Shown here: positions 15,902-24,157 of the stretch, piece by piece
Position numbering within the stretch: position 1 is the stretch's first letter
How the letters are laid out: the number at the start of each line of letters is the position of its first letter
Source: Glycomyces xiaoerkulensis
Lineage (GTDB): Bacteria > Actinomycetota > Actinomycetes > Mycobacteriales > Micromonosporaceae
Direction: 5' to 3'
DNA: 53,462 nucleotides
Assembly: GCF_002798405.1 (NCBI RefSeq)
Contig: NZ_PGGV01000008.1
Coordinates: forward strand, 1 to 53,462
Translations under genes and position numbers: made by a program
Notes under the pieces: model-generated
The model's input: only the letters and a program-made list of their open reading frames with translations
The model's database searches: none
Told to the model about the DNA's origin: nothing

Positions 15902-17689
15902 GGGATCCTCCTCGGTCGGCGATTCCAGTGTCACCGACCCGAGAGTGCCGGGGCGGCCCGGCTGTGACATCCGGCCGCCGATCGGGCCCCTTCCGAATAA
16001 CTCGCGTCCGATATATATCAAAGATTTCATGACGTGCCGTCCAGGTTCGAGCATCCCGCGCAGCACCGGGAGCACCGTGCTCGGCCAGTACAGGTGCGTG
16101 CCCGGCATCGGCGAGATGAGTCCGGCCTCGCGGCCGGAGTCGCCGTCGATGATCTCGCTGCGCAGGCCCGTACCGGTCACCGAGGCCCGGTGGTCGGCCA
16201 CGTCGGCGGCGTGGCCCTCCAGCGGTACGCACCAGCCGCCCTCGCCGGTGTGAAGCGTCCGCTCGGTCTCGACGATGTGGATGCGGGCGTGCCAGCCGTC
16301 GACGGCCGCCTCCAGCGAGGTCGTGATCGACACGTCCTCCCACGGCTGCCAGGTCACGGTGAGGACGCCCTTGTCGTCGATGTCGCCCTCCTCGGAGTCC
16401 TCGCGGCCCCGCCAGTGGCGGCCGTCCTCGGAGAGCATGAGCGCCCCGTCGGGGACGGCGCACTCCAGGCCCGGCCCGGCCACCGAATGGGAGAAGGCCG
16501 CGAGGGTCGAATAGGCGAACTTGGCGTAGATCTCCTGGCCGCCGCGCGCCCAGGCCCGCCAGCCCTGGCCGTTGAGCCGCGTGACGTTCCCGCCGCGGTC
16601 GCGGACATGCACCGCGCGGGCGGCCTTGTGCGGCTCGACGACCGCTTCGGGCTCGGTCGCCCGCTCGGTCCAGAACGGGTGATCGGCCCCGGCCGTCAGG
16701 CCGACGAAGACCTTCGAGGCCCACCAGGGCGATCCGGCGGTGAGGTACTGCTCGACCAGGGCGTCGTTGGGGTAGCCGTAGCCGACCGTCAGCCGCCCTT
16801 CGGGGTCGAGGATCGGCTTGTCCCACCACCACTCCAGGTGCCGACGCGCGAACCCGGCGGCCTCGCCCCACGGCACGGCCTCCACGTCGGCCGCGGCCAG
16901 CGCGCCCCAGAGCGAGGCCTGGGCGAAGCGGTATCCGAGGCTGCGCCCGTAGGGGACGGCCGGGCCGTCGGCGGCGAACCACGACCGGAACCTGCGGGCG
17001 AACGCCGAGGCCGGCCCGACGTAGCGGTCGTCGCCGCTGAGGCGGTAGTGCAGGAGCGCGTAGGTGTGGAACGCGAAGGGGTTGTAGTAGTCGACCCGGC
17101 CTCCGGGGCCGTCCTCGAAGACCGAGTCGCCCAGCAGCCACTCCCCCATGCGCTCGAGGTGGGCGCGGCTGATCGACTTGTCGTGCTCGATGCCGACGCG
17201 CTCGAGCCCGTGGCCGGCGAAGACCGGGAAGTAATGCCAGTTGCAGTCGGCCACGTCGGCGGCGTAGGCCGACCTCAGCCAGGCGGAGACGTTGTCTTTC
17301 GCCTTGGGCGGCAGCGGGTCCCACAGACGTTCGGGGGCGAGGGCGAGGCCCCATCCGACCGCGGCGGCCTCGACGCACCGCTGGCCGGCGTCGGTGACCG
17401 CGCCGACGTACCAGGGGTCGCCGGGGTCGAGCGCCCGCGCCAGGGTCTCGGCGGCGGCGGTCCACATCGGTTCGGGCACCGTCTCGGGGGCGGACGCCAT
17501 GCCCCACAGCGGCCTGGTGAGCAGTTCGAACCAGTTCTCGGCGTGGGAGTGGTTGGACATGGTGACCGGCATCGACTCGGGGCCCCGGGAGGCCAGTTCG
17601 ACGGCGGGCCTCCCGATCGCGACCGCGGCCGCGCTCCAACCGGCGTGGGTGTGCTCCAACGGGCCGTGGATTCGCAAAGGAGAAGTCAC
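15002..17689 (-). CDS. DUF2264 protein, frame continuous into the ECF41 sigma gene
   Basis: The DUF2264 part covers about 590 residues before the sigma GTG at 15901. DUF2264 proteins are cytoplasmic alpha-toroid-like proteins near carbohydrate-use genes; their reaction is not firmly established. Recognisable segments are DCNWHYFPVF, VDYYNPFAFHTYALLHY and RSLGYRFAQASLWGAL. The GTG at 17689 is my best start, with no clear ribosome site. The domain should end near residue 580 (VLRGMLEPGRHV). There the DNA becomes AT-rich (ATATATAT near 16012-16019), and no stop occurs before the sigma gene. Either a stop was lost, giving a fusion, or the protein ends in a short read-through tail. The frame's only stop is at 15002. 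Confidence 0.6.
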   Translation of the reverse strand: MTSPLRIHGPLEHTHAGWSAAAVAIGRPAVELASRGPESMPVTMSNHSHAENWFELLTRPLWGMASAPETVPEPMWTAAAETLARALDPGDPWYVGAVTDAGQRCVEAAAVGWGLALAPERLWDPLPPKAKDNVSAWLRSAYAADVADCNWHYFPVFAGHGLERVGIEHDKSISRAHLERMGEWLLGDSVFEDGPGGRVDYYNPFAFHTYALLHYRLSGDDRYVGPASAFARRFRSWFAADGPAVPYGRSLGYRFAQASLWGALAAADVEAVPWGEAAGFARRHLEWWWDKPILDPEGRLTVGYGYPNDALVEQYLTAGSPWWASKVFVGLTAGADHPFWTERATEPEAVVEPHKAARAVHVRDRGGNVTRLNGQGWRAWARGGQEIYAKFAYSTLAAFSHSVAGPGLECAVPDGALMLSEDGRHWRGREDSEEGDIDDKGVLTVTWQPWEDVSITTSLEAAVDGWHARIHIVETERTLHTGEGGWCVPLEGHAADVADHRASVTGTGLRSEIIDGDSGREAGLISPMPGTHLYWPSTVLPVLRGMLEPGRHVMKSLIYIGRELFGRGPIGGRMSQPGRPGTLGSVTLESPTEEDPVESDATEQSAIEVFTEHRELLFAIVYNMLGTVADTEDVLQETWLSWEPRWRAGRIEHPRAYLVRVAVNAATSRRKAVSRRRETYIGPWLPEPFPTPPGATEPDASEGALLTESVSMALQVVLESLTPAERAVFVLREVFAYGHDEIAEMVERSPAAVRQLAHRARSHVHARRPRHRVDPRVHREVTERFMNAVRDGDLDGLLALLAPEATLICDGGGRAPAAGPRPMHGAGKVADFLLRRTFRLGLGRVEYRTVNGEPAALLVRDGTAVSVMVLDPTGEGDRVTGVYAVTNPAKLANLR
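15963..15969 (-). promoter_or_regulatory. TGTCACA, ECF41-type -35 element candidate
   Basis: On the minus strand TGTCACA lies 62 bases before the sigma GTG. ECF41 sigma factors are known to use a TGTCACA-like -35 with a CGTC-like -10. I find no clean CGTC at the expected 16-18 base spacing (CTCT/CTCG instead), so this is a weak autoregulation candidate. Confidence 0.3.
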
Positions 17690-17752
17690 AACGGCAGACG
17701 CTATCAACGCCGCATGCCGGGTTCAACCCGCACCGGAGCGACGCGGACCGCG

Positions 17753-18235
17753 TCAGTTCTCTTCGCAGGGGGCGAGGTTGCCTTCGAGGCGGGTGAGGAT
17801 GCGCTTGAGCCGGTCGCGGTCGTCGTCGGTGAACCCGGCGCAGGTGATCTCGTCGAGGCGCCGCCAGGAGTCCTCGATGCGGCCCAGGAGGTCCTTGCCG
17901 TCCTCGGTGATCGCCACGACCGCCACGCGCCGGTCGGTCGGGTCCGCTCGGCGCTCGACCAGGCCCTGGCGTTCGAGGCGCTGGAGCATCTTGGTGACCG
18001 TGGACGGGTCGATGCCGAGCTCGACGACCAGGCGCGACTGTCGGGTCTGGCCGTGGTCGCCGAGGTGGCCGAGCATGATCTCCTGCCCCGGGTAGAGGCC
18101 GATCTCGCGCAGCAGCCGGCCTGCCGCGGCGCGGTGGGCGCGCGCGACGCGGAAGATCGCGTGCCCGATCTCCCCCACGCGGTCCCGGTCGTCGCAGATG
18201 CCGGCCCCCGGCTCGGCCGCCCCGTCGGTGTCCAT
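17753..18235 (-). CDS. MarR-family transcriptional regulator
   Basis: About 160 residues. Winged helix-turn-helix with the MarR pattern: LGHLGDHGQTRQSRLVVELGIDPSTVTKML and the wing motif RRADPTDRRVAVVAITEDG. It is divergent from the pirin gene, with two palindromes between them that it probably binds. I take the ATG at 18235; another ATG at 18256 is in frame and would start at the edge of the first palindrome. Likely role: repressor of the pirin gene and of itself, responding to an oxidant or aromatic compound (inference). Confidence 0.85.
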   Translation of the reverse strand: MDTDGAAEPGAGICDDRDRVGEIGHAIFRVARAHRAAAGRLLREIGLYPGQEIMLGHLGDHGQTRQSRLVVELGIDPSTVTKMLQRLERQGLVERRADPTDRRVAVVAITEDGKDLLGRIEDSWRRLDEITCAGFTDDDRDRLKRILTRLEGNLAPCEEN

Positions 18236-18255
18236 GGGGTCAAGCCTAGCAATCA

Positions 18256-18287
18256 TTGGCCGACCAATGTTATTGTTGGCTGGCCAA
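18256..18287. promoter_or_regulatory. paired MarR-type operators
   Basis: TTGGCCGACCAA (18256-18267) and TTGGCTGGCCAA (18276-18287) are two near-identical inverted repeats whose centres are 20 bases apart, about two helical turns, in the 85-base gap between divergent marR and pirin starts. The AT-rich bases between them (ATGTTATTG) would hold the -10 regions, so bound protein would block both promoters. Confidence 0.7.
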
Positions 18288-18320
18288 GTTTTTCGGGCTG
18301 GACGACTCGAGGAGGTCCCC

Positions 18321-19343
18321 ATGCCAGCAGTGACCGCGCCCGACATCCTCGCGCTCCCGCGCATCGGGGCTCCGGCCCTGGAATCCCGGCCGCGCACGGT
18401 GGCCAAGACCGTCGACTCGATGCGCACACTCGAAGGCGGGGGCTTCCCGGTCCGACGGCCGTTCCCCGGCGCAGGCCTGGCCGACGGGGCCGACCCGTTC
18501 CTGCTGCTCGACCACATGGTGGCCGCCTACGAACCCCACGAGGCCAAGGGCGCCCCCTGGCACCCCCACCGCGGGTTCGAGACCGTCACCTACCTCATGG
18601 ACGGCACGTTCGTCCACACCGATTCCAACGGCGGCGGCGGGGTCATACGCGGCGGAGACACCCAGTGGATGACCGCCGGAGCCGGCATCCTGCACGACGA
18701 GCTCCCGTCGGAGAAGCTGGTCATGACCGGCGGCGTCTTCGACGGCGTCCAACTGTGGGTCAACCTGCCGAAGTCGGCGAAGTGGAACCCGCCCCGCTAC
18801 CAGGACATCCAGGGCCGGGGCCTGAAACTGGTCGCTTCGGCCGACGGCGGGGCGCTGGCGCGCATCATCGCCGGGGACGTGGTCGGCCACGCCGGGCCCG
18901 GCCGGACCCACACCGACATCACGCTGGTGCACGCCTCGCTCGCACCCGGGTCCCAGGTCCGCATTCCATGGCAGCAGTCGTACTCGGCGATGGCGTTCGC
19001 CCTCCACGGCGACGGGACCGCAGGCGACGAGCGGCGGCCGCTCCGCGAATCGCAGTTGGCCCTGTTCGGCTCCGGCGGCGACTACATCACGGTGACCGCC
19101 GGCCCCGACCAGCACCACACCACCGGTCAGATGGAGGTGCTCCTGTTCGGCGGCGAGCCGATCGGGGAGCCGGTCGCCCGCTACGGCCCGTTCGTGATGA
19201 ACACCAAGGCCGAGATCGTGGGGGCGGTCGAGGACTTCCAGGCCGGCCGCATGGGGCAGGTCCCCGCCGGGACCGAGGGGCGCCAGTACGCACCCGATCC
19301 CGAGGACCCCTGGGAGGAGCCGGAAGGTTCCGGACAGGTTTAG
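18321..19343 (+). CDS. pirin family protein
   Basis: About 340 residues, bicupin. The N-terminal cupin carries the metal ligands in HPHRGFETVTYLMDG and HTDSNG, plus GDTQWMTAGAGILHDE; pirins bind iron or another divalent metal and some act as quercetin-2,3-dioxygenases or redox-sensing cofactors. The C-terminal cupin (PVARYGPFVMNT) is complete. GAGGAGG six bases before the ATG makes this start secure. The gene is divergent from marR, which likely controls it, and it ends at a hairpin shared with the convergent DedA gene. Confidence 0.9.
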   Translation: MPAVTAPDILALPRIGAPALESRPRTVAKTVDSMRTLEGGGFPVRRPFPGAGLADGADPFLLLDHMVAAYEPHEAKGAPWHPHRGFETVTYLMDGTFVHTDSNGGGGVIRGGDTQWMTAGAGILHDELPSEKLVMTGGVFDGVQLWVNLPKSAKWNPPRYQDIQGRGLKLVASADGGALARIIAGDVVGHAGPGRTHTDITLVHASLAPGSQVRIPWQQSYSAMAFALHGDGTAGDERRPLRESQLALFGSGGDYITVTAGPDQHHTTGQMEVLLFGGEPIGEPVARYGPFVMNTKAEIVGAVEDFQAGRMGQVPAGTEGRQYAPDPEDPWEEPEGSGQV

Positions 19344-19351
19344 GAGGGGAA

Positions 19352-19375
19352 GGGGCGGCCCTGGCGGGCCGCCCC
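19352..19375. terminator. bidirectional hairpin terminator
   Basis: A perfect 10-bp stem (19352-19361 with 19366-19375) with TGGC loop fills the gap between the pirin stop (19343) and the convergent DedA stop (19376). No T tract. It can serve both genes. Confidence 0.7.
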
Positions 19376-19948
19376 TCAACGCTTCGCGGCCGCGGCGGCC
19401 GGCGCGCCGCGGAACCACCAGCCCAGGGCCACGCTCAGGGCGGCGACCGACGTCACCGTCGTGACCGCCGACAGCAGGCCCGGGCCGAACATCCAGGCGA
19501 TCAGCAGCCCGACGCCGACCATGTAGGACGCCCACACCGCGCCGGCGACGATCGCCATGCGCGCGTGCGGATACTCGGGAGTGGCCACCGCCGCCCACGC
19601 CAGCGCGGTCCGGCCGGCCGGCATGAACCTGGCGACCACCGTGGTCAGGCGGGGACGGCGCCGCAGGGTGGAACGCAATCGCAGTTCCAGGTGGACGATC
19701 CGCGCCGAACCGAGGATGGGGCGGCGCATCCGCCCCCGGGCGTGCCACAACGCGTAGTAGCCGAGCACGTCTCCGGCCCAGGAGGCGAGCGCGGCGCAGG
19801 CGATGAGGCCGGCGATCAGGGTCGAGTCGCCGATGGCGAACCCGGCGAGGGTGGCGATCGTGGTGGCGCTCGGGACCATCGGGACGAAGAAGTCGGCGAT
19901 CACGAGCGCGACCACGATGCAGGCCACGATCGGCAGTGCGAGACTCAT
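19376..19948 (-). CDS. DedA/VTT family membrane protein
   Basis: About 190 residues with four to five transmembrane segments. It has the DedA features: an early PSATTIATLAGFAIGDS segment, a charged loop, and the family pattern RFMPAGRTALAWAAVA, close to the F/Y-x-R-x2-P/A-x-x-R-x2-x-x-x-A-G signature. DedA proteins act in envelope lipid (undecaprenyl phosphate or phosphatidylethanolamine) translocation and membrane homeostasis. The ATG at 19948 begins a clean hydrophobic N terminus. It lies 59 bases after the MMPL gene and may share its message. Confidence 0.8.
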   Translation of the reverse strand: MSLALPIVACIVVALVIADFFVPMVPSATTIATLAGFAIGDSTLIAGLIACAALASWAGDVLGYYALWHARGRMRRPILGSARIVHLELRLRSTLRRRPRLTTVVARFMPAGRTALAWAAVATPEYPHARMAIVAGAVWASYMVGVGLLIAWMFGPGLLSAVTTVTSVAALSVALGWWFRGAPAAAAAKR

Positions 19949-20007
19949 TGTTCTGCTCGTATGCGGTCGGCCCGGAGGGCGGGGACGGCCCCCGCCCTCC
20001 GGTCTCG

Positions 20008-22257
20008 CTACTTGGAGGAGGCGCCGACGAGATCGTGGTCGTCGGTCGGGGCCTCGTCCTCGGCCAGATGCCGCCGGAGCCGTTCGCCTTCGACGTCCAC
20101 GTTCGGCACGACTCGGTCGAGCCACCGCGGAATCCACCAGCCGCCGCGGCCCAGCAGGGCCATGACCGCCGGGATGATCGCCATGCGGACCACGAACGCG
20201 TCGAACGCGACCGCCGCGGCCAGGCCGAAGCCCATGGCGGCGATGAACTGCTCGCCGCTGAAGACGAACGCGGCGAACACGCTGATCATGATGAGCGCGG
20301 CCGCGACCACCACCCGCGCGGAGTGGGCGTAGCCGTCCTCGATCGCCCGCTTCGGCGAGTCGCCGTGGACGTAGGCTTCCCTGACGCGGGTGAACAGGAA
20401 GATCTGGTAGTCCATGGCCAGACCGAAGACCAGGCCGATCATGATGATCGGCATCATCGACATGATCGGTCCGGGCTGTTCGACGCTGAACACGTCGGCG
20501 AGCCAGCCCCACTGGAAGACGGCCACGAGCGCGCCGAGCGCGGCCATCACGCTGAGCACGAACCCGAGGGTGGCGGTGATCGGCACCAGGATCGAGCGGA
20601 ACACCAGCAGCAGGATCAGCGTCGCCAGGCCCACCACGACGAGCATGTACGGTGCCAGCGCGTCGTTCAGGCTGTCGGAGATGTCGATGTTGACCGCGGT
20701 CTGACCGGTCACGGCCCAGTCGGCGTCGCCGCTGTCGCCCAGGACGCCGCGGATGTCGTGCACCAGGTCGTTGGTGTCCTCGTCGGCCGGGGCCGTCTCG
20801 GGGATCACCGAGACCATCACCGTGTCGCCGGCCTCGTTCGGGAACGCCTGACCGACCACGGCGATGCCGTCGACGCCGTTCAGGTCCTCGGTGACGTTCT
20901 GGGCCGCGGCCATCGGGTCGGTCCCGGCACGGAGGTCGCCGACGATGAGCAGCCTGCCGTTGAAGCCGGGGCCGAAGCCCTCGCTGACCAGGTCGTAGGC
21001 GCGGCGGGAGGTGTTGTCCTCGGAGAACGATCCGGCGTCGGGCATGCCGAGTTCCAGGTCGGAGGAGGGGAACGCCACCACGCCCAGCCCGATCACGCCG
21101 ACCAGGCCCACCAGGATCGGGTGGCGGCCGACGAAGCGGCCCCAGCGGCGGCCGCCGGCGGGCTTGTCCTCGTGCTCGCCCGCTGCGATGCGGCGCCGCT
21201 GCCGTCGGGTGAAGATCCGCTTGCCGGTGAAGCCGGCCAGCGCCGGCAGCAGGGTCACCGCGATGGTCACGGCGATGAACACGGCGATCGCGGCGGCCAC
21301 GGCCATCTCGGTGAGGAACGGGATGTTCACCACCGACAGGCCCATCAGCGCGACGATGACGGTCAGGCCGGCGAAGAAGACCGCCGAGCCGGCGGTGCCG
21401 ACCGCGCGGCCCATCGCGTCGATCCGGGCGGGCCTGTCCTCGACGCGGCCGTCGGAGGCGAGTTCGTTGCGGTAGCGCGACAGGATGAACAGGGCGTAGT
21501 CGATGCCGACGGCGAGGCCGATCATGGTGGCGAGGGTGCCGGTGTCCTCGGAGACGTTCATGAACGAGGTGGCCGCCATGATGCCGGCGGTGGTGAGCGA
21601 GACGCCCAGGACCGCGGTGACGATCGGCAGTCCGGCCGCCAGCAGCGCGCCGAAGGTGACGATGAGGACCAGCAGGGCCACGGCGATGCCGATCAGTTCG
21701 GTGAGGCCCTCGACCGGGAAGTCTTGGAGGACGTCGCCGCCGACCTCGACGGTCAGGCCGGAGTCGCGGGCGTCGGCGACCGCTTCCTCGAGGTGTTCGA
21801 CGGTCCGGTCTTCGAGTTCCATGGTCGGCTCGGTGTAGTCGACCTGCAGGACGCCGATGGTCCCGTCCTCGGAGAGCAGGCCGATGGGGTTGCCCTCGGG
21901 GTCGGTGGCGAAGGGGCTGATGACGCCGCCTTCGACGACCTCCGGCGAGGCCGTCATCTCGGCGGTGATCGCTTCGATGACCGCGGTGTTCTCGGCGCTG
22001 GTGAGCGTGTCGCCCTCGTCGGCGGCGAACACGATCTGAGCGCTGGCGCCGTCGGCGCTCATTTCGGGGAAGCGGTCTTCGAGCAGGTCGAACGCCTCCT
22101 GGGATTCGGTCCCGGGCAGTTCGAATTCGGGGTTGGTCTCCTGCTGGAGCGCGGAGGCGGCGGCGCCGACGCCGCCGACGACGAGGATCCACAGCGCGAG
22201 GACGAGCCAGCGCAGCCGGTAGGAGCCTCTGCCGAGCCGGTAGAGGAAGGTAGCCAC
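20008..22257 (-). CDS. MMPL family RND transporter
   Basis: 749 residues with the twelve-helix MMPL plan: helix 1 near residues 15-35, a large extracytoplasmic loop, helices 2-6, a second loop, then helices 7-12. The TM4 and TM10 regions contain the expected GLAVGIDYALFILSRYRNE and FGLAMDYQIFLFTRVRE, where the Asp-Tyr pair carries proton coupling. These pumps export lipids, siderophores or toxic compounds in actinobacteria. The start is GTG with GGAG about ten bases upstream. It lies directly downstream of a TetR gene on the same strand, which likely represses it. Confidence 0.9.
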   Translation of the reverse strand: MATFLYRLGRGSYRLRWLVLALWILVVGGVGAAASALQQETNPEFELPGTESQEAFDLLEDRFPEMSADGASAQIVFAADEGDTLTSAENTAVIEAITAEMTASPEVVEGGVISPFATDPEGNPIGLLSEDGTIGVLQVDYTEPTMELEDRTVEHLEEAVADARDSGLTVEVGGDVLQDFPVEGLTELIGIAVALLVLIVTFGALLAAGLPIVTAVLGVSLTTAGIMAATSFMNVSEDTGTLATMIGLAVGIDYALFILSRYRNELASDGRVEDRPARIDAMGRAVGTAGSAVFFAGLTVIVALMGLSVVNIPFLTEMAVAAAIAVFIAVTIAVTLLPALAGFTGKRIFTRRQRRRIAAGEHEDKPAGGRRWGRFVGRHPILVGLVGVIGLGVVAFPSSDLELGMPDAGSFSEDNTSRRAYDLVSEGFGPGFNGRLLIVGDLRAGTDPMAAAQNVTEDLNGVDGIAVVGQAFPNEAGDTVMVSVIPETAPADEDTNDLVHDIRGVLGDSGDADWAVTGQTAVNIDISDSLNDALAPYMLVVVGLATLILLLVFRSILVPITATLGFVLSVMAALGALVAVFQWGWLADVFSVEQPGPIMSMMPIIMIGLVFGLAMDYQIFLFTRVREAYVHGDSPKRAIEDGYAHSARVVVAAALIMISVFAAFVFSGEQFIAAMGFGLAAAVAFDAFVVRMAIIPAVMALLGRGGWWIPRWLDRVVPNVDVEGERLRRHLAEDEAPTDDHDLVGASSK

Positions 22258-22338
22258 AGTGGGTGCTCCGTTCGTGGTGTGCCACCCGTCCCGCCTGGTT
22301 TTCGGGTGCCGCGGGCCGGGTGGCCGGGTGGTGATCGG

Positions 22339-22357
22339 CCGACGTCTTCGGCGTCGG
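22339..22357 (-). terminator. weak hairpin between tetR and the MMPL gene
   Basis: CCGACG and CGTCGG (6-bp stem) enclose a 7-base loop in the 117-base gap between the TetR stop and the MMPL start. There is no T tract on the minus strand. It could be a partial terminator or attenuator that lowers read-through, or chance in GC-rich DNA. Confidence 0.25.
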
Positions 22358-22374
22358 GTTTCCTGGTTTTGTCG

Positions 22375-22983
22375 CTATGCGGTTATGGGTCTGGTGATCC
22401 CGGCCTCGAATTGCGCGAACGACCTCGTGATGACGTCTTCGAGGGGGGCTTGGTCGGGGTGGGCGAGCCAGTGCTCGTTGGCGGCCTTCATGGCGATCAG
22501 GGCGCTGCCGAGCACGAGCCGCGGGTAGAGGTCGTCGCCGCGGGTGCCGGTCGCTTCGGCGACGATGCCGACCGCGTCGGTGAACAGTTCCATGAACTGG
22601 CCGGCCTGGTGGGTGATCAGGGTCGGCGAGTTGCGGACGAGCTCGTCCTTGCATTGGAGGACGTGGAGGTCGTAGCGCTCGTTGAGGCGGAGTCCGACGC
22701 AGGAGTCGCGCAGGGCCTCCCAGATCGGCTGGACCTTGGAGCGCTCCCGGAGATCGTCGAGGAGCGCTCTGGTCAGCTCGTTGAAGTCGTGGAGGAAGGC
22801 CTCTTCCTTGCTGTGGAAGTAGTTGTGGAAGGTGCGGGTGGACACGCCGGCCTCGGCGGCGATGTCGTCGGCGCTGACGGCGTCGATCGCGCCTTCGGCG
22901 ACCGCCAGCCGGAAGGCGGCCTCGCCGAGGGCCGCCTTGGTGGCGGCCTTCTTGCGTTCGCGCAGCCCGGTCTGGTCGGTCAT
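22375..22983 (-). CDS. TetR/AcrR family regulator
   Basis: About 202 residues. The N-terminal helix-turn-helix is VSADDIAAEAGVSTRTFHNYFHSKEEAF (about 37-64); the rest is a helical ligand-binding and dimer domain without recognised motifs. The ATG at 22983 lies only a few bases after the predicted transcription start, so the message may be leaderless. A perfect inverted repeat overlaps its -10 region, giving autoregulation. The downstream MMPL gene on the same strand is the likely target. Confidence 0.88.
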   Translation of the reverse strand: MTDQTGLRERKKAATKAALGEAAFRLAVAEGAIDAVSADDIAAEAGVSTRTFHNYFHSKEEAFLHDFNELTRALLDDLRERSKVQPIWEALRDSCVGLRLNERYDLHVLQCKDELVRNSPTLITHQAGQFMELFTDAVGIVAEATGTRGDDLYPRLVLGSALIAMKAANEHWLAHPDQAPLEDVITRSFAQFEAGITRPITA

Positions 22984-22989
22984 GATCGC

Positions 22990-23019
22990 AACCCTAATCA
23001 GGGTTGCCGCCGTTAACAA
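22990..23019 (-). promoter_or_regulatory. tetR promoter with overlapping operator
   Basis: Minus strand: TTGTTA (23019-23014), 17-base spacer, TAGGGT (22996-22991). The inverted repeat AACCCTAATCAGGGTT (22990-23005, perfect 6+6 arms) covers the -10. This is a classic TetR-type repressor site placed about 7 bases before the start codon. Confidence 0.6.
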
Positions 23020-23037
23020 GCTTCGTACAGAGAAATT

Positions 23038-23052
23038 TTGCGCGAAGCGCAA
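23038..23052 (-). terminator. terminator hairpin after lactonase gene
   Basis: TTGCGC and GCGCAA form a perfect 6-bp stem with a 3-base loop, starting 5 bases after the lactonase stop and followed on the minus strand by AAAATTTCT. This is one of the few hairpins in the window with a T run behind it, so intrinsic termination is likely. Confidence 0.65.
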
Positions 23053-23057
23053 GTTTC

Positions 23058-24089
23058 CTAGGTGAGAGGTGTCACACGGCTGACGCCGGCGCATTCCCAT
23101 GCGACCCTTGGGGCTTCGTCGCCGCTCGGGTCGACCCGGGTGACCGCGCCGCTGAACTGGCAGGCGACCAGCAGCGAGCCGTCGGTCGCGAGGCAGGCGT
23201 CGCGGGGCCAGGAGCCGCCGACCGGGACCGAGCGGATCAGGGCCGGGCGGGCCGGGTCGATCACCGCCGCCTGGTCGGTGCCGCGCACGGTGACGTACAC
23301 CAGGCCGCGGCCGGGGTCGGCCACGATCGCGGCCGGAAGCGGGGTCGGGACGTCCTCCGGCAGGCCGATGTCGGGCAGCGCGGCCAGGTCGGCCGGGTCG
23401 GTGCCCGGCAGCGGAAGGGCCGGTCCGAGCACGAACCGCCCCGAACGAGCGTCGAACGACCCGGTGACCACGGCGTTGGCCAGCTCCCCGACGATGACCG
23501 CCACCTCGCCGGCGAACGCCAGGTGCCGGGGGCCGAAGCCCGGATCCAACGCGGTGAAGCCCACCGGTTCCAGTTCGCCGGTCGGCCCCAGGTCGAAGGC
23601 GTGGACGCGATCGCCGCCCAGGTCGACCGCCAGCACCCGCCCGGCGTGGCAGACCACCTGGTGGGCGTGGGGCCCGGCCTGGCGCTCCAGGTCGGGCCCG
23701 GAACCGACCAGTTCGAACACGTCGGCGGGATCGCCGAGCGAGCCGTCGGCGGCGATCGGCAGCACCGCCACCGAGCCGCCTCCCGAATCGTCGCCGTAGT
23801 TGGCCACCAGCAGCCACTTGCCGGACGGGTGGACCGCCGCGTGGCACGGGTTGGCGCCCCCGGTCGGCCGGCCCGCGCCGACCTCCTCGGGCTCGAAGGA
23901 CTCCCCGATCCGCCAGGCGGCGGCGGAGCCGGTCGCGGATTCGGTGACGGTGTAGACCGCGCCCTCCGGCCCGCCGGTCGCCACCCACGACGGGTTCGCG
24001 GTCTTCCCCGGCGGGGCCAGCCCGTCGGGACCGGCCACGACCAGTCCGGGTCCGCCTTCGGTCGTGTAGTCCCCCAGCAGATAACGCAT
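23058..24089 (-). CDS. lactonase family protein (6-phosphogluconolactonase-like beta-propeller)
   Basis: About 343 residues, a seven-bladed propeller of the YbhE/Pgl lactonase type. Recognisable segments are NPCHAAVHPSGKWLLVANYG, GPHAHQV, GFGPRHLAF and GGSWPRDACLATDGSLLVACQ, which fit the family in order. It may hydrolyse 6-phosphogluconolactone in the cytoplasm, but the family also has members with other lactone substrates. I chose the ATG at 24089; a TTG 21 bases upstream is also in frame. A terminator follows, separating it from tetR, so it is a single-gene unit. Confidence 0.82.
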   Translation of the reverse strand: MRYLLGDYTTEGGPGLVVAGPDGLAPPGKTANPSWVATGGPEGAVYTVTESATGSAAAWRIGESFEPEEVGAGRPTGGANPCHAAVHPSGKWLLVANYGDDSGGGSVAVLPIAADGSLGDPADVFELVGSGPDLERQAGPHAHQVVCHAGRVLAVDLGGDRVHAFDLGPTGELEPVGFTALDPGFGPRHLAFAGEVAVIVGELANAVVTGSFDARSGRFVLGPALPLPGTDPADLAALPDIGLPEDVPTPLPAAIVADPGRGLVYVTVRGTDQAAVIDPARPALIRSVPVGGSWPRDACLATDGSLLVACQFSGAVTRVDPSGDEAPRVAWECAGVSRVTPLT

Positions 24090-24157
24090 CGGCTCATCAT
24101 AGATCCGCAAGCGTTCGGCAAGGGCGTCACCGCCGACCTCGGCATAGACTCGAACCC

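Noticed and set aside
16034..20332. Plus-strand open frame of about 1430 codons
   Set aside because: It crosses several real genes on both strands and has the Arg/Gly/Pro-rich composition of a shadow frame.
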